NCBI RefSeq assembly: GCF_028291745.1
Contig: NZ_JAQGNQ010000011.1
Span: 1-32,537, forward strand
From: Ramlibacter sp.
GTDB taxonomy: Bacteria; Pseudomonadota; Gammaproteobacteria; Burkholderiales; Burkholderiaceae_C
Length of the DNA stretch: 32,537 nucleotides
Direction of reading: 5' to 3'
This document shows positions 1 through 7,322 of this stretch, one piece after another. The stretch's first letter is position 1. Each line of letters starts with the position of its first letter. The notes under the pieces were generated by a model, which saw only the letters and a program-made list of their open reading frames with translations, ran no database searches and was not told the origin of the DNA. The position numbers and the translations under genes were made by a program.

Positions 1-1
1 A

Positions 2-808
2 GGCGTGCGGGCGTACAACACCGTCAACGGCACCGCGATCTTCCGGCTGCAGGAGCACACCGACCGGCTGTTCAACAGCGCCAAGATCCTGCGCATGAAG
101 CTGCCCTTCAGCAAGGAAGAAGTCAACGAGGCCCAGCGCGCCGTGGTCAAGGCCAACAACCTGGAAAGCTGCTACCTGCGGCCGCTCACCTGGATCGGTT
201 CGCAGAAGCTGGGTGTCAGCCCGCGCGGCAACCAGATCCACCTGATGGTCGCGGCCTGGGCCTGGGGCGCCTACCTGGGCGAGGAAGGCATGAAGCGCGG
301 CATCCGCGTCAAGACCTCCAGCTACACGCGCCACCACGTCAACATCACGATGACGCAGGCCAAGGCGGTCAGCAACTACAGCAACTCGATCCTGGCCAAC
401 ATGGAGGCGCTGGACGACGGCTACGACGAGGCGCTGCTGCTCGACAGTTCGGGCTTCGTGTCCGAAGGCGCGGGCGAGAACGTGTTCGTCATCAAGGACG
501 GCGTGGTCTACACGCCCGACCTGTCGGCCGGCGCGCTGAACGGCATCACCCGCAACACCATCCTGCACATCGCCAAGGATCTCGGCATCGAGGTGGTGCA
601 GAAACGCATCACCCGCGACGAGGTCTACATCGCCGACGAGGCCTTCTTCACCGGCACCGCCGCCGAAGTGACGCCCATCCGCGAACTCGACCGCATCGAG
701 ATCGGCGCCGGCTCCCGCGGCCCCATCACCGAGAAGGTGCAGGCCGCCTTCTTCGACATCGTCAACGGCCGCAATCCCAAGTACGCCCACTGGCTCACGC
801 GCGTCTGA
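2..808 (+). CDS. ilvE: branched-chain amino acid aminotransferase, 5' end missing
   Basis: PLP-dependent class IV aminotransferase that makes or degrades leucine, isoleucine and valine by exchanging the amino group with glutamate/2-oxoglutarate in the cytoplasm. The reading frame is open at the left window edge, so roughly the first 40 residues of a protein of about 300 residues are missing; the GTG at position 5 is an internal valine codon (in GVRAYNTVNGT), not a start. Visible family motifs are YLRPLTWIGSQKLGVSP, the lysine in QAKAVSNYSNS (codon at 362-364) that corresponds to the PLP Schiff-base lysine, and the cofactor-binding stretch GFVSEGAGENVF. The C-terminal FTGTAAEVTPIRELD is also typical. 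The next gene starts 3 bases after the stop, which suggests cotranscription. Identity is near certain from the motifs and overall likeness to Burkholderiales IlvE. Confidence 0.97.
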   Translation, partial: GVRAYNTVNGTAIFRLQEHTDRLFNSAKILRMKLPFSKEEVNEAQRAVVKANNLESCYLRPLTWIGSQKLGVSPRGNQIHLMVAAWAWGAYLGEEGMKRGIRVKTSSYTRHHVNITMTQAKAVSNYSNSILANMEALDDGYDEALLLDSSGFVSEGAGENVFVIKDGVVYTPDLSAGALNGITRNTILHIAKDLGIEVVQKRITRDEVYIADEAFFTGTAAEVTPIRELDRIEIGAGSRGPITEKVQAAFFDIVNGRNPKYAHWLTRV

Positions 809-811
809 GCC

Positions 812-1033
812 ATGAACACGCCCACGAAAAAGGAAGCGGTCGTCGAGCTGCTGGCGAAGGACCTGAACACCAACGGCGGTATCTTCTGCCCCAGCCCGCG
901 CGCGGACATGAAGCTGTGGAACATGCATCCGCGCATCTACCTGGACATCGCCCAGAGCGGCGCGGCCAAGTGCCCGTATTGCGGCACCGTGTACAAGCTG
1001 AAGGAAGGCGAGCACTTCGGCGGCGGTCACTGA
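812..1033 (+). CDS. CHCC-type zinc-finger protein (zf-CHCC family)
   Basis: Small 73-residue protein whose C-terminal half matches the zf-CHCC domain (related to the zinc domain of mitochondrial complex I subunit NDUFS6). The presumed zinc ligands are C26, H39, C54 and C57, within GIFCPSP, WNMHPRIYLD and KCPYCGTVYKL. It ends in a short Gly/His tail (GGGH). The ATG lies 3 bases after the ilvE stop, so it is probably translated from the same mRNA. In Burkholderiales it commonly sits between ilvE and waaF; its molecular role is not established. The identification rests on ligand spacing and gene order, and the function is unknown. Confidence 0.92.
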   Translation: MNTPTKKEAVVELLAKDLNTNGGIFCPSPRADMKLWNMHPRIYLDIAQSGAAKCPYCGTVYKLKEGEHFGGGH

Positions 1034-1118
1034 CCGGCACGCCCGTGAATGCCGCAAGGGGCGGCTGCGCGCGGCTCCCGCCGCCGTGCCGTGCGCCGGC
1101 CCCCGATGATGTCCTGCC

Positions 1119-2105
1119 ATGCTGGCCCTGACCCAGTCCCTGATCATCGCCCCGCAATGGATCGGCGATGCCGTGATGACCGAGCCGCTGCTGCGCCGGC
1201 TGCGCGAGCGCGGCGACCGGCTCACCGTCGGCGCGCTGCCCTGGGTGGCGCCGGTGTACCGCGCGATGCCGCAGGTGCACGAGGTGATCGAGCTCCCGTT
1301 TCGCCACGGTGGCCTGCAACTGGCGGCGCGCCGCCGCATCGCGCGCGAGCTGCGGGGGCGCTTCCACGTCGCTTACGTGCTGCCGAATTCGCTCAAGAGC
1401 GCGCTGCTGCCTTTCCTGGCCAGCATTCCGCGCCGCATCGGCTATCACGGTGAAGCGCGCATCGGCCTGCTGACGCACCGCCTGAAGAATCCGAAGGACC
1501 GGCCGCCGATGGTGGCCTACTACTCCGCACTCAGCGGCGAAAGCGGGCTCGAGCAGGACCGGCCGCGGCTGGTGCTGCCCGATGCCCACGTGGCGCAGGC
1601 GCTGGAGCATCACGGGCTGCAGCGGGGAGGCTATGTCGTGGTGGCCCCCGGCGCGGAGTACGGGCCGGCCAAGCGCTGGCCGCACTTCGGGGCGCTGGCG
1701 GCGTTGCTCGATCGGCCGGTGATCCTGCTCGGCTCGGCCAAGGAGGCGCCGCTGTGCGAGGAGATCGCGGCGCAGGCGCCCGGGCGTGCTCGCAACCTCG
1801 CGGGGCAGACCTCGCTGCTGGAGGCCTTCGCGTTGATCGCGGGTGCCGGCCACGTGGTGAGCAACGACTCGGGCTTGATGCACGTAGCGGCGGCCTTCGG
1901 CGTGCGGCAGGTGGCGCTGTTCGGGTCGTCCAGTCCGCTGCATACCCCGCCCTTGAGCGACAGCGCGCAGGTGGTCTGGCTGAAGCAGGATCCGGACTAC
2001 CAGCCGCCGCTGGACTGCGCGCCCTGTTTCCAGCGGGAGTGTCCGCTGGGACATTTCCGGTGCTTGAACGACGTGACGCCTGAGCGGATCCGCGCACTGG
2101 TGTGA
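1119..2105 (+). CDS. waaF: lipopolysaccharide heptosyltransferase II
   Basis: Glycosyltransferase family 9 enzyme that adds the second L-glycero-D-manno-heptose from ADP-heptose to the inner core of lipopolysaccharide on the cytoplasmic face of the inner membrane. The 328-residue length is normal. The N-terminal APQWIGDAVMTEPLL is the acceptor-side loop typical of WaaF. The C-terminal half has VVAPGAEYGPAKRWP and VSNDSGLMHVAAAFG, the nucleotide-sugar binding motifs of the family, followed by the Cys-rich end CAPCFQRECPLGHFRC seen in proteobacterial WaaF. It starts 85 bases after the zinc-finger gene with no obvious Shine-Dalgarno sequence, so the ATG at 1119 is chosen because it opens directly into the conserved N-terminus. 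It converges on the LysR gene. Confidence 0.95.
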   Translation: MLALTQSLIIAPQWIGDAVMTEPLLRRLRERGDRLTVGALPWVAPVYRAMPQVHEVIELPFRHGGLQLAARRRIARELRGRFHVAYVLPNSLKSALLPFLASIPRRIGYHGEARIGLLTHRLKNPKDRPPMVAYYSALSGESGLEQDRPRLVLPDAHVAQALEHHGLQRGGYVVVAPGAEYGPAKRWPHFGALAALLDRPVILLGSAKEAPLCEEIAAQAPGRARNLAGQTSLLEAFALIAGAGHVVSNDSGLMHVAAAFGVRQVALFGSSSPLHTPPLSDSAQVVWLKQDPDYQPPLDCAPCFQRECPLGHFRCLNDVTPERIRALV

Positions 2106-2107
2106 TT

Positions 2108-2185
2108 CGTAGGCTGGGCTGCGCGCAGCGCACCCCAGCGTCGACACGCAGCGCTGGGGTGCCCTATCGGGCAGCCCAGCCTACG
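2108..2185. repeat. 78-bp imperfect palindrome between convergent genes
   Basis: A perfect 15-base inverted repeat (2108-2122 with 2171-2185, CGTAGGCTGGGCTGC) encloses a second perfect 10-base inverted repeat (2131-2140 with 2152-2161, CACCCCAGCG), separated by an asymmetric internal loop. The apical loop is about 11 bases. It begins 3 bases after the waaF stop, where both flanking genes end, so it could act as a two-way transcription stop. It has no T-run, which argues against a simple intrinsic terminator. The TAGGCTGGGCTGC-type arm resembles dispersed palindromic repeats seen in many proteobacterial genomes; that family assignment is from memory. Only one copy lies in this window. Confidence 0.75.
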
Positions 2186-2205
2186 AGCTACCTCCGTCCC
2201 CATCG

Positions 2206-3063
2206 TCAATCCAGCAACTCCTGCAAGCGCACCAAGCTCGTCGAGGGCGTGCCCTGCCACACCAGATGCGTCCGGTTCCTGCGCACGCGTGCCGGCAGTT
2301 CATGCTGCCGCACGTCCTTGGCCGAGTGCACGGTGGCCAGCAGCGAACGCGGCACGATGGCATAGCCGGTGCCGGCGGCGACGCAGGCGATCATCGCCTG
2401 GTAGGACGCGAACTCCAGCGTGCGCGCCGGCATCAGCGCCGACGCACCCAGCCATTCCTCGACGCGCTTGCGGTAGGAGCAGCCGTTGGCGAAGGCGATC
2501 AGCGTCATGCCTGCAAGATCGCTCGCGCGCCGCACCGGGCGCACGTCCTCGCCGGTGATCAGCACCAGTTCCTCCTCGAACACCTTGCGCGAAGCGAGCG
2601 CGCCAGGCGTGAACGGCTCGCTCACAAAAGCGGCCTCGATCTCGAAATTGCCCACGCGCTGCACCAGCGCGCCGGTGGTGCCGGTCACCAGTTCGACCAC
2701 GACGCCGGGATGCTGCCGATGGAAGCGCGAGAGGATGGGCGCCAACCGGCTACCGGCCGTGCTCTCCAGCGAGCCGATGCGGAACACGCCCATGGCGCGC
2801 CCGCTTTTCAGCTCGCTCTCGGCTTCGTCGGCTAGCCGGAACAGGCGCTGCGCATACGACAGCAGCAGCTCGCCCTCGGGCGACAGCACCAGGCCGCGGC
2901 CCTGGCGGCGGAACAGGGCGCGTCCGAGCCGCTGCTCCAGCTGCTTGATGCGCGTGGTGACGTTGGACTGCACGCGATTCAACTTGCTGGCTGCGCGGAT
3001 CACTCCACCCTCCTGCACCACGGCGCGGAAGATCTCCAGGCTCTCCAGATCGATGCTTCTCAT
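2206..3063 (-). CDS. LysR-family transcriptional regulator
   Basis: DNA-binding regulator of 285 residues, the usual LysR length. Residues about 4-62 form the winged helix-turn-helix (LESLEIFRAVVQEGGVIRAA followed by LNRVQSNVTTRIKQLEQRLG). Residues about 90-285 are the substrate-binding-like effector domain, starting near MGVFRIGSLESTAGSRLAPI. It is transcribed divergently from an MFS transporter with about 66 bases between the start codons, the classic arrangement in which a LysR protein controls its neighbour and itself. The likely target is therefore the transporter and the gene overlapping it. The inducer cannot be deduced. The ATG at 3061-3063 opens directly into the conserved HTH, so the start is probably right although no strong ribosome-binding site is visible. 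Confidence 0.93.
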   Translation of the reverse strand: MRSIDLESLEIFRAVVQEGGVIRAASKLNRVQSNVTTRIKQLEQRLGRALFRRQGRGLVLSPEGELLLSYAQRLFRLADEAESELKSGRAMGVFRIGSLESTAGSRLAPILSRFHRQHPGVVVELVTGTTGALVQRVGNFEIEAAFVSEPFTPGALASRKVFEEELVLITGEDVRPVRRASDLAGMTLIAFANGCSYRKRVEEWLGASALMPARTLEFASYQAMIACVAAGTGYAIVPRSLLATVHSAKDVRQHELPARVRRNRTHLVWQGTPSTSLVRLQELLD

Positions 3064-3129
3064 GGCGGGAACGATGCTCCAGATTTATTCATTTGTGGCG
3101 CGTGGCCATTGTGGCTGTAATCGGTGGCC
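3064..3129. promoter_or_regulatory. divergent promoter/operator region, lysR and MFS gene
   Basis: A 66-base gap between divergent start codons that must hold both promoters. It is locally AT-richer (3081-3095) than its surroundings. The heptamer TTGTGGC occurs twice in direct orientation, at 3093-3099 and 3109-3115, 16 bases apart, which is a possible regulator contact. No clear sigma-70 hexamers or textbook T-N11-A LysR box stand out. This is inferred mainly from gene arrangement. Confidence 0.35.
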
Positions 3130-4314
3130 ATGCCCAAGCCTCCCGCCCTGCGCCCGGTCGTGCTTGCCGGCCTGCTGTCACTGGCAGCGGCCATGGGCAT
3201 CGGCCGCTTCGCCTTCACGCCGCTGTTGCCGCTGATGCTGCGCGAAGGCGGGCTGGACCTGGCCTTGGCCGGCTGGCTCGCCGCGGCCAACTACGCGGGT
3301 TACCTGGCAGGCGCGCTGACCGCCGCGCGGCTGCCGCTGGGGGCGCGTTCACTGGCGCTGCTTGCCCTGGTCGCAACTGCGCTGCTCACGGCAGCGATGG
3401 CGGTCTCGTCGCTGCCGCTGTGGCTGTTGTTGCGGTTCGGCGCGGGGGTCAGCTCGGCGTGGGTGTTTGTCGCCACCAGCGTGTGGTGCCTGGGTGCGCT
3501 GGCGCGGCGGGGTCGCGGCGATCTGGCCGGCTGGGTGTATGCGGGGGTGGGCATCGGCATTGCATTGACGGGCCTCTACTGCGCTGGTGCCGCAAGGCTG
3601 GCGTCCTCCATGCTGTGGGTGCAGCTCGGCGTACTCGTGCTTGTGCTCACGCTGCCGGTCGCCTGGGTGCTCGCGCGCACGACGACCGACACCGCAGCGT
3701 CGAGCGCGGTGGCCGCTGTGCCAGCGTTGGCGCAGGGTGAGGTGCGCGGGCTGATCGCGTGCTACGGCCTCATGGGCTTCGGCTACATCCTGCCCGCCAC
3801 GTTCCTGCCGGCGATGGCGCGCTCGGTGGTCGCCGATCCGCGCGTCTTCGGCCTCGCCTGGCCCGTGTTCGGGGCGACCGCCGCGGTGTCAACCGTGCTC
3901 GCCGGCTGGCTGCTGCGACGCGCCACCCGGCTGCAGGTCTGGGCGGCCAGCCAACTGGCCATGGGGGTGGGCGTGCTGTTGCCTGGCCTGTGGCGCAACG
4001 GCTGGACCATCGCCGCTTCCGCGCTGCTGGTGGGCGGGACCTTCATGGTGATCACGCTTGCCGGCGTGCAGGAGTTGCGCGCCCGCGCACCGGCGCAAGC
4101 CGCACGGCTGGTTGCACGCATGACCGCCGCTTTCGCCCTGGGCCAGATCGCGGGCCCGGTGCTGTCGGCGCTGCTGTTGCAGGTGCCCGCGCTGCGCGAG
4201 CGCGGCTTGGCGCTGGCCCTGCAGTCCGGTGCTGCCGGCCTGCTTCTGAGCGCCGTGTGGCTGTGGCGGCTGGCCACGCGAACCGACCTTTCCACGGAGA
4301 CTGCCCATGCCTGA
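3130..4314 (+). CDS. YbfB/YjiJ-family MFS transporter
   Basis: Inner-membrane major facilitator of about 394 residues with roughly 12 predicted hydrophobic segments. The N-terminus LAAAMGIGRFAFTPLLPLML followed by WLAAANYAGYLAGAL is characteristic of the YbfB/YjiJ (MFS_4) branch, whose substrates are mostly unknown. The ATG at 3130 gives MPKPPALRP; a GTG at 3124 would add two residues, and neither has a convincing Shine-Dalgarno sequence. The gene is divergent from a LysR regulator and overlaps the next gene by 8 bases, so transporter and downstream enzyme-like protein are probably one operon. The transported compound cannot be read from the sequence. Confidence 0.9.
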   Translation: MPKPPALRPVVLAGLLSLAAAMGIGRFAFTPLLPLMLREGGLDLALAGWLAAANYAGYLAGALTAARLPLGARSLALLALVATALLTAAMAVSSLPLWLLLRFGAGVSSAWVFVATSVWCLGALARRGRGDLAGWVYAGVGIGIALTGLYCAGAARLASSMLWVQLGVLVLVLTLPVAWVLARTTTDTAASSAVAAVPALAQGEVRGLIACYGLMGFGYILPATFLPAMARSVVADPRVFGLAWPVFGATAAVSTVLAGWLLRRATRLQVWAASQLAMGVGVLLPGLWRNGWTIAASALLVGGTFMVITLAGVQELRARAPAQAARLVARMTAAFALGQIAGPVLSALLLQVPALRERGLALALQSGAAGLLLSAVWLWRLATRTDLSTETAHA

Positions 4315-4915
4315 TGCTTTCCCTCTGTCACAAGGCCACGCGCGCCCCGGCGGCGAGCGCCTGCCGCTGCCTCCTGAGGCGGCCATGACCCCGCAGCAGC
4401 GCGCCGCCGCGCAGGCGCTGATCGATGGCCCGCGCAAAGGCGTCTACGGCCCGTTCCTGCCGCTGCTGCGCAGCCCGGTGCTGCTCGATCGGGTGGCCAA
4501 GATGGGTGAATACCTGCGCTTCGAGAGCGTGCTCGATGCGCGCATCCGCGAGCTGGCGACCTGCGCCGTCGCGCGCCACACCGGCAATCAGTTCGAGTGG
4601 ACCATGCACGCGCCGCTCGCTGCCAAGGCGGGCGTGGCCGAAGCGGCCATCGAGGCCTTGCGGGTTGGCGCGCGGCCGAAGCAGCTGGCCGCCGACGAGG
4701 AAGTGGCGCTCGATTTCGCGCGCGAGCTGCTGCAGACGCAGGGCGTCTGCGACCCGACCTATGCCAGCGCACGCGCAGCCTTCGGCGAGCAGGGCGTCGT
4801 CGAACTTGCGAGCCTCATCGGCTATTTCGCGATGGTGTGCTGGCTGATGAACGTCGCCCGCACGCCGGCGCAGGCCTCGGCCAGCGGCCCGGGGCTCGAT
4901 GCTTTCCCCAGCTGA
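4307..4915 (+). CDS. carboxymuconolactone decarboxylase-family protein
   Basis: A 202-residue cytoplasmic protein of the CMD/AhpD-like all-helical fold. The core is about residues 60-125: FESVLDARIRELATCAVARH, TGNQFEWTMHAPLAAKAGV and AAIEALRVGARP. The glutamate/histidine pair in EWTMHAP fits gamma-carboxymuconolactone decarboxylase-like members. There is no CxxC, so peroxidase activity of the AhpD type is unlikely. The ATG at 4307 overlaps the end of the MFS gene by 8 bases and has a purine-rich GGAGA about 10 bases upstream, which supports translational coupling. Members of this family act on various aromatic-ring-derived lactones or have unknown roles; the actual substrate is not known. Pairing with an exporter under LysR control suggests a small-molecule catabolic or detoxification unit. 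Confidence 0.85.
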   Translation: MPDAFPLSQGHARPGGERLPLPPEAAMTPQQRAAAQALIDGPRKGVYGPFLPLLRSPVLLDRVAKMGEYLRFESVLDARIRELATCAVARHTGNQFEWTMHAPLAAKAGVAEAAIEALRVGARPKQLAADEEVALDFARELLQTQGVCDPTYASARAAFGEQGVVELASLIGYFAMVCWLMNVARTPAQASASGPGLDAFPS

Positions 4916-5263
4916 CGACGAAGTTGTGCCGGCCCGGCGAGGAGGTGCTGGGGATCCTGCCGGTGGGGCCGATTGCGCCGTTCACGAAGTCCGGTGGGGA
5001 GCAGGTGATCGACAGCGGCAAGGGACCAAAAAAAACAGCCACCTTGCGGTGGCTGTATCAAGTCCTTGGAAGGACGTCGTTGGGAGACTTGAATCTGGTT
5101 GCCGGGCGGCGCCAGGCAGTGGGTGCAACTCTAGTCACGCTGGCTGCGGCGTCCATCCTCCTTTCGGTGGAGATTTTCGACCGCGGTTGCAAGGCGTCCG
5201 TCAGGAATATCTTCGTGAATTTCTTCGCACTTGGCCAGTGGCACGAAGTATTTTTACTTCAAT
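4916..5263. other. 348-bp region without a confident gene
   Basis: The region holds the minus-strand terminator at 5028-5056, a perfect 14-base palindrome GTCCTTGGAAGGAC at 5062-5075 next to it, and a 6-base-stem hairpin GAAGTA/TACTTC at 5245-5260 just after the kinase stop. Bases 5200-5265 are AT-rich compared with the flanks. On the minus strand a 37-codon frame (GTG at 5244 to TAG at 5131) could encode a hydrophilic peptide beginning MPLAKCEEIHEDIPDG, but it has no ribosome-binding site. An AGGAGG occurs on the minus strand at about 5155-5160 directly abutting an ATG, too close to act as a Shine-Dalgarno sequence. Bases 4916-5027 show nothing recognisable. It is most simply a long kinase 3' UTR, possibly a small-RNA source. 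Confidence 0.5.
5028..5056 (-). terminator. rho-independent terminator, minus strand
   Basis: A perfect 9-base stem (5035-5043 with 5048-5056, ACAGCCACC/GGTGGCTGT) with a TTGC loop is followed, reading on the minus strand, by eight U (A-run at 5028-5035). This is a textbook intrinsic terminator for transcripts coming from the histidine kinase side. It lies about 208 bases after the kinase stop, leaving an unusually long transcribed tail. Confidence 0.9.
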
Positions 5264-6466
5264 TTACGCCTGCTCACAGGGCAGCGTCAGCACGAAGCAG
5301 GCGCCTCCGCCGGGGTTCGCCTCGCACTGCGCGATGCCGTGATGGCGCTGGGCAATCGAGCGGACCAGGGCCAGGCCCAGCCCCACGCCGCCCTCGCGCT
5401 CGCTGGCGCCACGCAGCCGGTAGAAAGGCTCGAAGATGCGCTCGCGCTCGGATTCCGGCACTCCCGGTCCGTGGTCGCAGACCCGCACCATCACCTGGCC
5501 TTCGCGGGCAAGCAGCGTCACCGCCACCGGCCCGTTGCTGTAGCGGCGCGCGTTTTCCAGCAGGTTGCGGATGGCCCGCCGCAGCAGCTTGGGGACGCCC
5601 TGGACCACCATGGTGCGTTCCGAGCCGGCGTCGAGCGTGGCCCCGGCCCGGGCGCTCTCCTCGGCCGCCAGGCCGGTGAGGTCGACCGACTCGACCGTGC
5701 CGATGTCGCTCTCGCGGGCGTCGAGCCGGCTGGCCAGCAGGATCTCGTCGATCAGCTGGTCCAGCTCGCCGATGTTGCGCGTGATCTCGTCGCGGGCGCG
5801 CGGCGAGGGCTCCGGGTCCATCAGTTCCAGGCCCATGCGGATGCGGGCCAGCGGCGAGCGCAGCTCATGCGAGGCATTCGCGAGCAAGGACTTGTGGGAG
5901 TTGACCAGCGTCTCGACCCGCTCCGCCGCGTGATTGAAGCGCTGGGCCAGGTACGCCACCTCATCGCTCCCCTGCACCGGCACCCGCACGGTCAGGTCGC
6001 CTTCACCCCACTGCTCGACGCCGCGGCGCAGCGCCTCGAGCCGCAGCGTCAACCGCCGCACGATCGGATAGCTGCCGATCGCCACGGCGACGGCGACGAT
6101 GCCCAGCATCCACAGGAAGCCGGTCGGCCCCCGGGGCCCCCACTGCCGCCCGCCCGCCGGTCCTTCGCCGGCCGGGCGCGGCCGCGGCGGGATCTGCACG
6201 ACGATGTCGCGCCCGTCGTTCATGGTGATCGCGAACTCGACGCCCTGGCCGGGCACGCGGGTGGGGCGGACGCGGCTCTGGCCGATCACCTCGCCCGCTT
6301 CGTTGCGCACCACCACTTCGCGCAAGGGTTGTTGCTGCTGCTGCTGGTCGAGGTTCAGACGCCACAGCCAGCCAAAGGCGATCGTCAGCAGGCCGACCGC
6401 CACGATCACTGCGATCCAGATGCGCAGGTAAAGCGGGAAGCGCCAGCGGCCGGTCCAGGAAGTCAT
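5264..6466 (-). CDS. two-component sensor histidine kinase (RstB/CpxA-like layout)
   Basis: Membrane histidine kinase of 400 residues from the ATG at 6464-6466 (MTSWTG). Layout: TM1 about 14-34; a short periplasmic domain about 40-115 that contains a six-glutamine run (residues 41-46) and a Pro/Gly/Arg-rich stretch; TM2 about 117-137; HAMP about 138-190; HisKA with H200 in NASHELRSPLARIRMGLEL; and a HATPase_c domain with NLLENARRYS, DHGPGVP and GGVGLGLALV. A longer frame from a TTG at 6499 would overlap the response-regulator gene and is less likely. It follows the response regulator by 13 bases, so the two are one operon and presumably cognate partners. The stimulus is unknown, and the small periplasmic domain is not a recognised sensor fold. 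Confidence 0.93.
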   Translation of the reverse strand: MTSWTGRWRFPLYLRIWIAVIVAVGLLTIAFGWLWRLNLDQQQQQQPLREVVVRNEAGEVIGQSRVRPTRVPGQGVEFAITMNDGRDIVVQIPPRPRPAGEGPAGGRQWGPRGPTGFLWMLGIVAVAVAIGSYPIVRRLTLRLEALRRGVEQWGEGDLTVRVPVQGSDEVAYLAQRFNHAAERVETLVNSHKSLLANASHELRSPLARIRMGLELMDPEPSPRARDEITRNIGELDQLIDEILLASRLDARESDIGTVESVDLTGLAAEESARAGATLDAGSERTMVVQGVPKLLRRAIRNLLENARRYSNGPVAVTLLAREGQVMVRVCDHGPGVPESERERIFEPFYRLRGASEREGGVGLGLALVRSIAQRHHGIAQCEANPGGGACFVLTLPCEQA

Positions 6467-6479
6467 CCGCGGATTGTGC

Positions 6480-7193
6480 TCAATCCTGCTGCTTGGCAAA
6501 CACGTAGCCGACCCCGCGGACCGTGAGGATGCGCTTGGGGTTCTTGGCGTCGGCTTCGATGGCCGCGCGGATGCGGCCCATGTGCACGTCGATCGAGCGG
6601 TCGAAGGCTTCGAGCTCGCGGCCGCGCACTGCTTCCATGATCTGGTCGCGCGTCAGCACGCGGCCGGCGCGTTCGGCCAGCACCACGAGCAGGTCGAACT
6701 GGTAGGAGGTGAGCTCGGCCGGCTTGCCGGCGACCAGCACGGTGCGGGCATCGCGGTCGATCTCCAGCGAGCCGAAGCGCATCATCTTGGCCGGGGCGGG
6801 CGCGCCGTCCGTGCGGCGACGCAGGATGGCGCGGATGCGTGCCAGCAGCTCGCGCGGCTCGAACGGCTTGGGCAGGTAGTCGTCCGCGCCCAGCTCGAGG
6901 CCGACGATGCGATCCATCGGGTCGCCCTTGGCCGTGAGCATCAGCACCGGCACCCTGCCGGTTTCGCCGGGGAGGGAGCGCACGCGGCGGCACACCTCGA
7001 GGCCGTCGATGTCCGGCAGCATGAGGTCGAGGACGACGAGGTCGGGCGTTGCACCGGCAGGTGGTTCCTCCAGCAGGTGCAGGCCGGCGCGGGCGTCGGG
7101 CGCATGGGTGACGCCGAAGCCGGATCGCTCGAGGTACTCGCCGACCATCTGCGCCAGGCGGGTGTCGTCTTCGATCATCAGGAGTTGCTGCAT
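6480..7193 (-). CDS. OmpR/CpxR-type response regulator
   Basis: DNA-binding response regulator of 237 residues. The receiver domain (1-120) has the acidic pocket E8/D9/D10, the phospho-acceptor D56 in VVLDLMLPDIDG, and the conserved lysine in LMLTAKGDP. The winged-helix Trans_reg_C domain (about 135-235) ends in RILTVRGVGYVFAKQQD. The start at 7193 (MQQLLMIEDD) is chosen because the receiver begins there; upstream in-frame sequence is not conserved-looking. The partner kinase follows 13 bases downstream. The GTAAA-N5-GTAAA box 87 bases upstream of the start fits CpxR/OmpR-family autoregulation. The exact regulon is unknown. Its relation to CpxR or RstA is an inference from sequence style and the box. 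Confidence 0.94.
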   Translation of the reverse strand: MQQLLMIEDDTRLAQMVGEYLERSGFGVTHAPDARAGLHLLEEPPAGATPDLVVLDLMLPDIDGLEVCRRVRSLPGETGRVPVLMLTAKGDPMDRIVGLELGADDYLPKPFEPRELLARIRAILRRRTDGAPAPAKMMRFGSLEIDRDARTVLVAGKPAELTSYQFDLLVVLAERAGRVLTRDQIMEAVRGRELEAFDRSIDVHMGRIRAAIEADAKNPKRILTVRGVGYVFAKQQD

Positions 7194-7279
7194 GAGGAGA
7201 TGGTACGTTTGGGACCACCAACGCGGGGGCCCTTCAACTTCATGGTCGAGGGTTGCGACAGCGCCCTCTTGTAGCCGCC

Positions 7280-7294
7280 GTAAAGTTAAGTAAA
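7280..7294 (-). promoter_or_regulatory. CpxR-like binding box GTAAA-N5-GTAAA
   Basis: The plus strand reads GTAAAGTTAAGTAAA, an exact match to the tandem pentamer GTAAA-N5-GTAAA consensus established for enterobacterial CpxR. It lies 87 bases upstream of the response-regulator start codon and 43 bases before the next coding sequence upstream (ampG stop side: 29 bases). On the minus strand it reads TTTAC-N5-TTTAC. A weak promoter-like TTTACT/TACAAG pair overlaps it with short spacing. This suggests the operon regulates itself; the function is inferred. Confidence 0.6.
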
Positions 7295-7322
7295 CCGCGG
7301 TCTCCAATCCCCGGTCTGCCCC

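Noticed and set aside
795..2147. A 450-codon minus-strand frame opposite waaF
   Set aside because: Antisense shadow of waaF and the zinc-finger gene; Arg/His/Pro-rich with no motif.
5131..5244. 37-codon minus-strand frame beginning MPLAKCEEIHEDIPDG as a gene
   Set aside because: It looks protein-like and hydrophilic, but has no Shine-Dalgarno sequence, a GTG start and no recognised family; kept only as a remark in the region entry.
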